From Eremophila alpestris peregrina (lineage: Eukaryota; Chordata; Aves; Passeriformes; Alaudidae), in assembly GCA_009792885.1 (NCBI GenBank), contig WMCF01000056.1:1700085-1764084 (forward strand): 64,000 nucleotides of DNA, given 5' to 3'. The notes below the pieces were generated by a model. That model was given only the letters and a program-made list of their open reading frames with translations. It did not search any database and was not told where the DNA came from. Within the stretch, counting starts at the first letter, position 1. The number at the start of each line of letters is the position of its first letter. The translations under genes and the position numbers were made by a program. Positions 53,501 through 61,100 of this stretch are shown piece after piece.

Positions 53501-55103
53501 TCAGGAAGTCCTAAGAGGAAGAAAAGAAAAAATAGCTACCAAGTGGATCAGGATGCTTTGAAGTCCTTTATCATTGCTCAGTTATTTAATTTTTCATTTG
53601 AAGATTTATTTGCCTTTTATTCATAAATGAGACCCCCATTTAATGAATGGGAATAATATGATGTATTAAGCACTGGAAATGGGTAAATTAGCCATTTATT
53701 TCACTGATACAGACTAAAAAAAAGTTGTGTAAGTCAAACACATTGGGAAAAAAAATCTGAACAACTTCATCTTCCTAATTCAGGTTTGAGTAAATTCTAA
53801 GCACACAAAGAAGCCAAAGGCAGGAAAACAGAGTTACATTCTTTACATATTCAAGATCAAATCACAGTTACAATTTTGGCTGATATTGGTGTAACAGAGA
53901 ACTGCCTATAACAGGTTGTTCCTGCTTTTAGGATCCACTTGGTGTTCTGCTGGCTGGGTGCTGTTTGCTGCCACCTCTGTGCCTCAGAAACACTGAATAC
54001 AGGTTCTGAACACCAAAAATCAGTGTAAAGGTGGTGCTGAACTCCAGATCCAGGGGTGGAAAAGCAGCAGGAGCAGAGCAGCCCATGATCATCACCTCCT
54101 GTTGAACTGACACCAAGGGATGGTCCCATCACTGATGCCCCAGGTCCTTTTCCCCTCATACTCATTCATTCCCCTCATCCAGGGGCTGTGAGTCAGCTGG
54201 AGGAATCAAGGTGGGGAAATTTGCTCAGGTGCAATTTTGTCCCAGCTGCACCTCCTCAGGTGACTCAGCCAGAGCTGGGCAGGCAGTGAGAGCTTGGGAC
54301 AAGTGTCATGGAAGGCACGTGGGGACACAGCAGTGGGACCTTGGGACACCTGTGCTTCAGCATCAGGCATTGCAGATCCTGAGGGGTTTTTTTCAGGCAT
54401 GATCAAACACCCAAGAACTTGCACTCAATACAGAAATTCAGATCTAAGCAGTGTTTCAGAAGTATCTCAAATCACAGTATAATTCTGGATCATTGCCTTT
54501 TCAATTTCTTTCCAAAGCCCAGGTCTGCTCTTCTGAATTCCTCCTGCTCCCAGGTGGGAGGTGGCAGGCAGGTGATCTGTGCATGCAGGACACAGACAAT
54601 AGCATTCCTTTCTGCCTCCTTCATCTACTTCTTAGCACTTCTTTCAAAACATTATTAAAATTAATTAAAGTATAATTTCAGAGTATGTTGGTGTTATGAG
54701 GTGGTTATTAATACTTAAGGAGCACATCTGTTTGCTTGACAAAAAGTTCTTGTATGAAAAATGACTTAATAAGTATAGGACACTAAATTTGAAAAGCCTG
54801 TAATTTGCCTGAGTGGGTACATTTGTTTCCCACTCCCATAAAAACAGAGAGAGTGTGTCAGTGTTTTAATTATTATTATGATTCTGTGAGTGTCATCTAA
54901 GACAAAAATAGAAGCCCTGAAATAAAAGATCAAAGCCTTCAGTCCCCTTACTGCAAATATCTTAATTTAATAATCATATGCAAACACTGGACTATAGAAC
55001 TTGTACACTATTTATCTACAAATACATTTATAAATAAATGTATTAAACTATAACAGCTACTTACGGAAAAAGTCCTTTTTCACCAAGTTTTTTGCACACA
55101 GTA
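26456..55103 (-). CDS. SMURF2: SMURF2 HECT-type E3 ubiquitin ligase, exons 2-19 (exon 1 outside the window)
   Basis: E3 ligase of the NEDD4/C2-WW-HECT family. It ubiquitinates SMADs and TGF-beta receptor complexes through PPxY-binding WW domains, and the C2 domain gives membrane binding and autoinhibition (family knowledge). Eighteen exons give 2207 coding nt plus stop. With the 52 coding nt expected for exon 1 (MSNPGG...) the protein is 753 residues. Order: C2 (about 15-135, exons 2-6), WW1 (157-190), WW2 (exons 8-9), WW3 (exon 10), HECT (about 415-753, exons 11-19). Catalytic Cys721 lies in HTCFNR; human is Cys716, and the five-residue offset equals the insertions seen in exon 11. Intron 7 holds a minisatellite and an assembly gap. 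Tail-to-tail with CEP95. Confidence 0.97.
26803..26878 (-). CDS. SMURF2: SMURF2 exon 18 (HECT C-lobe, first two bases of the catalytic Cys codon)
   Basis: Acceptor CTGGATTTTCAG|GTGCT, donor ACCTG|GTAAGC. Encodes AAGPRLFTIHQIDASTNNLP and KAHT, then TG of the active-site Cys codon. Confidence 0.97.
27869..28070 (-). CDS. SMURF2: SMURF2 exon 17 (HECT, hinge to C-lobe)
   Basis: Acceptor TTTTAAATTTACAG|CTCAT, donor CTGCAAG|GTAAGG. Encodes LIICGLGKIDVNDWKANTRL, HCTPDSNIVKWFWKAVELF and FVTGSSRVPLQGFKALQ. Confidence 0.97.
29410..29530 (-). CDS. SMURF2: SMURF2 exon 16 (HECT)
   Basis: Acceptor GCACTTGCTCGCAG|ACTTT, donor TTAGAG|GTCAGT. Encodes LYVNWRFLRGIEAQFLALQ and GFNEVIPQHLLKTFDEKELE. Confidence 0.97.
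29756..29893 (-). CDS. SMURF2: SMURF2 exon 15 (HECT N-lobe)
   Basis: Acceptor TTTCTTTGCACCAG|TGAGA, donor GTCAG|GTACAT. Encodes ENDITGVLDHTFCVEHNAYG and ELKPNGKSIPVTEENKKEYV. Confidence 0.97.
30315..30493 (-). CDS. SMURF2: SMURF2 exon 14 (HECT N-lobe)
   Basis: Acceptor GTGCTCTGTTCCAG|GAACA, donor ATACT|GTATGT. Encodes EHLSYFHFVGRIMGMAVF, HGHYIDGGFTLPFYKQLLG and ELVDPDLHNSLVWI, the region expected to bind the E2. Confidence 0.97.
30918..31032 (-). CDS. SMURF2: SMURF2 exon 13 (HECT N-lobe)
   Basis: Acceptor GTTCTTTTCTAG|GGAGT, donor AACCCG|GTAGGG. Encodes EWLYLLSHEMLNPYYGLF and QYSRDDIYTLQINPDSAVNP. Confidence 0.97.
31942..32045 (-). CDS. SMURF2: SMURF2 exon 12 (HECT N-lobe)
   Basis: Acceptor GTGTGTTTACAG|GAATC, donor GCCAG|GTAAAC. 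Encodes ESYRQVMKMRPKDLWKRLM, IKFRGEEGLDYGGVA. Confidence 0.97.
33518..33728 (-). CDS. SMURF2: SMURF2 exon 11 (Gln tract, linker to HECT)
   Basis: Acceptor GTGTTTGCAG|CCGGC, donor TTTGAG|GTAACT. Encodes RQNQLKDQQHQQQQQVV, SLCQLPDEAECL, VPRYKRDLVQKLKILRQELS and REEIFE. The Gln tract and the QLPDEA segment together add five residues to human SMURF2 as I recall it. Confidence 0.95.
33681..33711 (-). repeat. CAG repeat coding for the SMURF2 Gln tract
   Basis: On the coding strand: GAC, two CAG, one CAC, five CAG, then GTG. Seven pure CAG codons and one His interruption (QQHQQQQQ) inside exon 11. Confidence 0.9.
33729..37423 (-). other. SMURF2 intron 10, nothing recognised
   Basis: About 3.7 kb of AT-rich intron. 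Only short A-runs (36208-36222 and 36690-36720) stand out. No gene, RNA gene or transposon end was recognised. Confidence 0.6.
37424..37582 (-). CDS. SMURF2: SMURF2 exon 10 (WW3)
   Basis: Acceptor TTTGTTTTCACAG|GGATC, donor CTGAA|GTGAGT. Encodes DLSNINCEELG, then WW3 (PLPPGWEIRNTATGRVYF, DHNNRTTQFTDPRL). WW3 carries Phe in place of the second Trp, as in human SMURF2. Confidence 0.97.
39682..39766 (-). CDS. SMURF2: SMURF2 exon 9 (WW2)
   Basis: Acceptor CTTGATTTCACAG|AGCAA, donor CCTAG|GTAAGA. Encodes QRTTQQGQVYFLHTQTG and VSTWHDPRVP, the rest of WW2. Confidence 0.96.
39941..40143 (-). CDS. SMURF2: SMURF2 exon 8 (linker and start of WW2), acceptor inside a minisatellite
   Basis: Acceptor TTTCCCTGCTGTCCCCAG|G is the terminal copy of a 52-bp tandem repeat. 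Donor GATATG|GTATGG. Encodes PASEYSSPGRPLSC, VDENTPVSGTNGASCGQ, RLAERRVRSQRHRNYMSRTH and DLPEGY. GC-rich third positions. The exon 7 to exon 8 phase (CG|G) agrees with this acceptor. Confidence 0.93.
40143..40576 (-). repeat. 52-bp minisatellite in SMURF2 intron 7, reaching the exon 8 acceptor
   Basis: The 10-mer CCTGGGGACA (plus strand) recurs at 40143, 40195, 40512 and 40564. Both measurable spacings are exactly 52 bp, and an N gap lies between. The two readable full units share GGGAAACTCAG and GGCCACACAAC. On the SMURF2 strand each unit ends in a pyrimidine tract plus TGTCCCCAG|G. Confidence 0.9.
40205..40501. other. Assembly gap (297 N)
   Basis: A run of unknown bases within the minisatellite. 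The repeat starts on either side are 317 bp apart, against 312 for six perfect units, so the gap length is probably an estimate. Confidence 0.99.
40593..40644. repeat. Tandem duplication, 21-bp identical cores, 31-bp offset
   Basis: GGACACCTCAATCGAAGCAG(G) occurs at 40593-40613 and 40624-40644 without mismatch, directly beside the end of the 52-bp array. Confidence 0.9.
41594..41677 (-). CDS. SMURF2: SMURF2 exon 7 (WW1)
   Basis: Acceptor GTGAACTGCAG|GTGGG (weak pyrimidine tract), donor ACGCG|GTGAGG. Encodes the body of WW1: WEERRTASGRIQYLNH then ITRTTQWERPTR, with both signature Trp (163, 185). Confidence 0.96.
42936..43020 (-). CDS. SMURF2: SMURF2 exon 6
   Basis: Acceptor TTATCCTAACAG|TCAGT, donor GATGG|GTAAGC. 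Encodes SLQSRDRIGTGGQVVD and LFDNDLPDG. A second AG 11 nt downstream (TCTTCAG) fits less well, because only the upstream AG keeps the phase. Confidence 0.95.
43021..46383 (-). other. SMURF2 intron 5
   Basis: About 3.4 kb. GC-richer patch at about 44890-45250 with chance open frames, short CA-type repeat near 43450-43480, and the G/T-rich block at 46176-46248. No gene recognised. Confidence 0.6.
46176..46248. repeat. G/T-rich low-complexity block, TTTGG-like
   Basis: Irregular TTTGG/TTTGGGGG units ending in a T-run on the plus strand (CCAAA-like and A-rich on the SMURF2 strand), about 135-210 nt after the exon 5 donor. Confidence 0.7.
46384..46449 (-). CDS. SMURF2: SMURF2 exon 5 (end of C2)
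   Basis: Acceptor CATTTTGTAG|ATCAG, donor GTAG|GTGAGT. Encodes QRLDLCKLGPNDNDTVRGQ followed by IV. It follows exon 4 across a 185-nt intron. Confidence 0.96.
46635..46768 (-). CDS. SMURF2: SMURF2 exon 4 (C2 domain)
   Basis: Acceptor CACATTTTTCAG|ATATA, donor GGTT|GTAAGT. Encodes YIGKSDSITISVWNHKKIHK and AGFLGCVRLLSNAINRLKD. Confidence 0.97.
48985..48996. repeat. Poly-C run (12)
   Basis: Twelve C in a row on the plus strand, preceded by an A-rich stretch, in SMURF2 intron 3. Likely length-variable between reads. Confidence 0.85.
50421..50458. repeat. Pure purine tract (38 nt)
   Basis: An unbroken A/G run on the plus strand (C/T on the SMURF2 strand) in intron 3, near a looser GA-rich stretch at 50190-50270. 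Confidence 0.7.
53402..53510 (-). CDS. SMURF2: SMURF2 exon 3 (C2 domain)
   Basis: Acceptor TTCCTCTTAG|GACTT, donor GACCT|GTAGGT. Encodes LPDPFAKVVVDGSGQCHST and LDPKWNQHYDL, with the Asp-containing C2 loop. Confidence 0.96.
55065..55103 (-). CDS. SMURF2: SMURF2 exon 2 (C2 domain)
   Basis: A 39-nt exon: acceptor TTTTTCTTACAG|TACTG, donor TTTTTCC|GTAAGT. Encodes LCAKNLVKKDFF within split Val and Arg codons, the first strands of C2. Confidence 0.93.
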
Positions 55104-58100
55104 CTGTAAGAAAAACAGAAATACAAAATTAAGTTATTGATTGCCAACTTTTTTTAAAAGTTTTTTTTCAGCTTTTCCAGCAATTCAGAAATTCCTGCTT
55201 AAAATAAAACAAACATAAATTAACTGTGTTCCTTCATCATTTATTTTGCCATGTGAATTAATTGCTGAAAGCTGAGCTGGAAGTGTCATCTTTTAGCAGG
55301 TTACCTGTAGGCACATTACAGTGGGAGTGAGATGGTGGTGGTTTCCTCAGGCAATAGTTTCGTGTGGCTTTTTTATTCCCCTCAACTGTTTCCCAAGTGT
55401 GAGTTCACCAGAGAGGGACCTGGAGCACTCCTGGCTGGCTCACCATAATCAGTGCTGGGACACAAGGGGCTTATGCTCAGTTCTACAGCCCAGCAAAAGC
55501 TTCCTTGAACATAAAAAATAGAACATTAGGCAGCCAAAGCTCTTCTGTCATTCTGCATGATAATAAATAAAAGGCTTTACCTGAAAAGTGCTTGGGTGGA
55601 GCACACTAACTCCTAAAGCCAGAGTTTTAATGGTTCCAAAGATATCTTTGATTTGTAGCAGCTGATAATTGTTTCAGGCTTTGTTTATTTGTTTAAATTA
55701 AAAGGAAGCAACATTTGCATTTGTCAACTAAAAATACCCAGGGGAAAACAATCTCCTATGAGAATAAATTTAAATAAACAAACAAATAAATAAAAGGTCA
55801 AAGGGGACAAATTTCATATAAAGGTGCCAAGGTACACAATGAAGACTTCTCTTCACAAACTGCACCACTGCTCAACTACTATGCTTATCTATTATCACAG
55901 GTTTAGTAAGCAGGAAATATTAGATTCCCCTGTGAAACATTAAAATATTTACTGATAACACAAAAGGATTCTTGGGGATTGAGCAAAAGCATGAATTCCC
56001 ACAGCTAGTATTAAAAAAAAAAATAAAAAGGGGGGGGAGTGGGAAGAGTTATTTGGTTGGAACCTGATGCTGCAGGAGATTCCTCACTATATGATTCCCT
56101 TGGATATTTTTCCTATGAGATCGCCAATATTTATTACTGCCAGGAAATGCAAAGACAGAAAAGTGCATCCAATAATCACATCCCACAGGCACCAGCTAAA
56201 ACCAAACACCATTGGTCATCCTTGGCCCCCCAGAATACTCTCCCACTGATCCTGCAAGGCTCCTGATCCCTGATTTCTGCCTGAATAAAAGCAAGCAGAG
56301 GCAATCCATGAGCACTCCCATGGAGATCTCCACAGCCAGGGCAGAGAAGCACCACCCTGGACAGTCTAAATAATGGAATTCATGTTTTCCCAATTTTTAC
56401 ATTCATAAAGATGCTGATTTTAATGAAGCTGCTTTCCACTGGAATTCAGCATTGTAAAATCTGGCTACAACTCTGCTCAAGTCTGAGGAGTTTTGGTCCT
56501 CCATAAAACACAAGGAGATGCCAATCAGTGGCTACAGGGAGTCACAGAATCACCCCCTCACACTGACCTATTCCACAGGAAAGGGACATCAAAGTTCCCA
56601 GGAAAATTTCAGCACAGCAGTTTGATATAAGGGGCTGCTAACAACACTGTTACCCTGAAAAACAAGTGCCTGGTTCCACGTTGGTAGCTGCTGGGGTTTT
56701 TTAAAGATGATAAAAGTAATAAATATAATTTCTCTCCATTCAAAGACATACTGGTAGTCCTAAAGCAGAGCTCCATTTAGGGGATTTTTACCCAAATTCA
56801 ATCTGAACAGTCAACAGTAATAAAATACTAATAGGGAGTCAAAAGTTTCAGGTATTTCTGATACCCAGCAAGAAACATATAGGAAAGAGACTGTCACATC
56901 ACTGCTCCACAAATCAAATAAAGTTCTTTGGATGGTGTAATAAAAATCCACAGTTACCAAAGGCTTCTACATGCCCAATAATCTAAAGTTTACTCTATCC
57001 AGAACATTGACAATAACCTAAAGGCTTTTGAAAAAAAAAAAAAAAAGAGGTAATAGCAAACTGCTTTTGCAGGTCTTTAAGGTTTTATTACACTAAGAAT
57101 ATCCTCAGATAGTGATAACACAACAGACATGACCTGCCCAAGAACTGCAATAGGTTATTGCTCACCAGCCACCTTTCATCTAGTGGTGAAAAACTGCAAG
57201 TAAAATAGATGCTTATACAGGTGGCAGCTTTTAAAAATATCTAAAAAAGAGATGTAATTATTGTCACAGTTTTACCCATTACAAGTAATGGAAAGTGTCA
57301 AGTGAAACTGAGGGGCTTAAAATCCAATAGTTAAGTCAAAATTCATCTACAGCATAGCCACACAGGGTGCTCCTGAAACTGTATAATGTCCAAGATAAAA
57401 GAGGTTCAACTATTCTTATGAGAGAAATTGTAAGGTTAACTAATTACAAACACTTCTTTTCAAAAATAAAGCAAGCCTGCCAATGCAATTTAACTTTAGT
57501 CTCATTTTTATAAGATTGGGCACATGCAGAGCACACAGACTTATAACTGCTTCCCCAACAATTAGCCATGAGTGAACAAACTAGTATTTTTGGCTCAACT
57601 TTTCCCTCTCTAGTAACCACATTTAAGGCAAGTCAGATGTCAACCCACTCTGCCTTTGTCACGTTAACAAAACAGGAGAGATGCTGAGAAAGCTTCCACT
57701 AACAACACCCCCTCTGCCAGGTATTTCTAGGTGAAAAAGCCCAGGTCCCAGGAGCATCAGCTTAACTCAAAGTAAAACAATCTTCCACACACAGAGCTCT
57801 CATCTATCTCAGGACTTTTTTTGGACAAAACCTTTCCCACTGGTGGGAAAAGTACCAGAGTTCATGCTCCCCTTTTCTAACAGTTTCAACACTGTACTAA
57901 AACCTGTTCTGAATATTCTGATAACCAGCTGATTAATAGTTCCTTGAGAATAAAAGCTAAGGAAGTTTGGTTTCCTATGGATTTATGTTTCATGGTTGAC
58001 TGAAGGCTGTGGCTGAGGCTTTTCCCACTGGGCACTCAGACAGACCCTCTCCCACGCAGGCTCTCCTGGGGTCCTGCAGTGCAGGATCTGCTGCAGCTTT

Positions 58101-61100
58101 TTCCTCTCACTTCAGGTCACTGCCAGGCTCTCCTCTTTATCCAGGCAATGATTCTCACAAAACTCACAGGACTCAATTAGCTTGGAGTCCTCTATCCTAG
58201 GTCAAATTTTAGCTAAAGATTCAAAGACCAGAAAGAACTAGAGGGAGATTTCTTTCCCTTAACAAAGCCAAGTTGAAGGACTGATGATTCTGGACCCAAC
58301 ACTCACCGTTATCAGATCTACACAGCCCCACCACTAATGGATCCTCTGGAGGCACAAGGGCACTGTAGAAGGTTATTTATTATTTGGATGTGCTTGTTTT
58401 AAGGCACTTTTTATTACAAATATTTTGAAACAAAAAGTTAAGCTATTTAAACTTGCACTGGAACTAGAATGCAAACCAATGGCTGGTTATACTGACCTGG
58501 ATACACTGAAAGAAAAGGAGGGGTGTGCTGTACCATAAGTGCATCATCAAATGACATTAATGGCTTCTAACACACGTGTAGATAAAGCATTCATTACAGA
58601 GTATCAGTGAGTCAATGGAGAGCTATGTTTCTGTTTATTACAGACTTCCTGGGTAGTCTACAGAAAAGAGAACATTAATATTCCAATATATACGTGCCAA
58701 GACAAACAGCACATCAATTTTACATAGTATACATACATTAAATTTTTTTAATCAGGCTTTATGATCTCATTCTAACATATGCTACTCAGGTCTGCTCACA
58801 GAAACATAAAAAGAGCATAATGTTATAAGCTCCCCAGTCTCCTCCTATGACAGCTTTGCTACACAGTCCACAAATATTCAAAACCAGGAATTAAGTGAAT
58901 CATATTTGCCAATTTCCTTTTTCTGATTTATTACTCCTGTGACTGACAAAGAATGGTTTACTGAAAAATAATTTAACTATTATAAGTAAATGTAAAATAT
59001 ATAGTATCCCCAAACCCCTGAAATCTATGTGTTAGCTATTAAAATTTACATGTAATTACAGAGTGGGTGAATAACTGGTTGAACTCACATAAAAACTGAA
59101 AGGAACTATGACTATTGAAAAGGTCAATTTTATAGAAAGATAAATATTTCCCTCTCCTTTTCTAAACTCTGTTTATTCTTTTTGCTAGTTACTGAAGAAT
59201 TCTTGTTACAACTGCTGCTTACTTTGGAACCATTTTTACAGAAAAATCAAACTTCTAATGACATCAAGCTGTTGTTAGGGAAGGCATCCTATGTTATACA
59301 TTACCACTGTTTTTATAAGTGTTAAAAAGTATGTTTATTTCAGAATAATATCAGTAACACCAGGTCTCCACAGTTAGAGGGAAGAAGAACACGAAGCCCG
59401 TGAAGTTGAAAGGGAGCTCCAGTGTAGGAAGCTTGCATTGAAAACAAGTAAAAAGTGATAAAGATCTATGAGATTTCACAGAATCACCACCTCTCAGACA
59501 TGAGCTCAGAGTCTTCAATGATCTATTCCCCTCCAAAGGCTGGGTAACACCACAATGAGTGCTGAGGAAGCAACATTAGAAGGAAAGAGAGTGTTATGCG
59601 AATTCAAGGAACCCGGACATTTAAGGGCTGTGTATTCAACCCTTGTGGGTATTTCCAGCCTATATCAAACTGTTTGTAGCCAATTTGTTCACCACATTCA
59701 CCTGCAAAACAGGAACAGCACTACTTAACTTCTCAAGTAGGTTTTAGTGTTACATTACCTGCATGTTCGTACATATAACAGATAATTCTCAGTTATCTGT
59801 TATAAAACCCCTCTTGATTTATGACAAATGACAAGTTTTAAATGTTTGTACGCTGCAGCATGAGGTACAAACACCTCAGGGCTACAGCTGTACACAATCA
59901 TTTTACAAATATATTAAAGTTCCTACGTTAAAAATAATATTGCTTAGGCCATCTTAAGTAGTTTTTAAATGTGTATGTTTGAGACACAGCAATACAATCA
60001 AAGAAAGATTAAGGAAGACAGGTAAGAAAATAAAAATAGTGATTGTCCATAGAAGTGAGCCCACCAGCTGCAGAAGGAAACACACAATCAACACATTAAA
60101 GTCTGTACACGGCTCAGCAGAACGCCCCCATCCCATGCCAGCCATCCATAAGAACCCACACTGTGTCAACAGACAGCCCTGAGGTTATGGGGTGGAAAGC
60201 ACTCAGTCCAAAGCTAAGATTATGTTTTCTAATCTTCTGGCTTTCCACGTGTCATCACCACAGAAGAACAAGTTCAGCCTTCTGAATCCAACCGACAGTT
60301 TGAACATTATCATTCCTGTTGGTTTTTCCTTTCCCCGAGGGTTTTTCTCCCAGAAAAAGCGCTTGTTCAAGAACATATGTAACACACGGGAGAGTGACAG
60401 GCTGCCTATCAATTTTTACCACAATGGCTCATTTTGAAGACAAGTCTTTCTTCCCCTACAGAAACACCATCTTTTACTGAGAGCCATTAGTGTTGGGTTT
60501 TGTGATCAGATCCCAGTTGTTTGCATGTTCTACGCGGGGCAATACAATCACCGAAATAAGTCCCAGCTGTAGAAACACAATGCTGTGCTGTTGCTAATGT
60601 GTGTTGTACTGATAATGAATGGTCGTCTATGCTTTAATCTGAATAAAGCTCCCAACTGCTCTGCCTCTCCTTGCCAAAAATTCCCCTTCCTCCTCCAGAC
60701 TGTGGTTGCATTCCAATTACACTGCTGATTGGAATGAGCCTGCTTGGGGGAGGGAGAGGGAGGAAGGCAAATGAAGCCACACTCACGCCCCTCCTCGCCT
60801 TCACGGCTGCCCCTGGGACCCAGAAACTGCTCGGGTGTTTGAACCTAAGGCTGACATGATGTACTTTTCTCCCCATTGCACAAAACTCTTTGCAAATTCA
60901 CTTATTTCGTTTAGAAAAGCCATTTGTGACAGGCAAACAGCACACTGAGCACAGGTTCCAGCAGGATGGCTCAATAGTTTAAACATTTTTAAACAAATTC
61001 CTACTGGTTTCTTCCATCGTTGGCACGCTCACAAGAAACTTATATTTTTCTGCTTGCATTCCCTCCTTGGACCTGCCTGAATTCCCACATGGGAAAACAT

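Noticed and set aside
56539..56620. Possible CR1 LINE 3' remnant (TCACAGAATCAC, then GGAAAGGGACATCAAAG)
   Set aside because: Only scattered resemblance to the avian CR1 end, no terminal octamer repeats. Similar short hits at 45864 and 59474 are weaker still.
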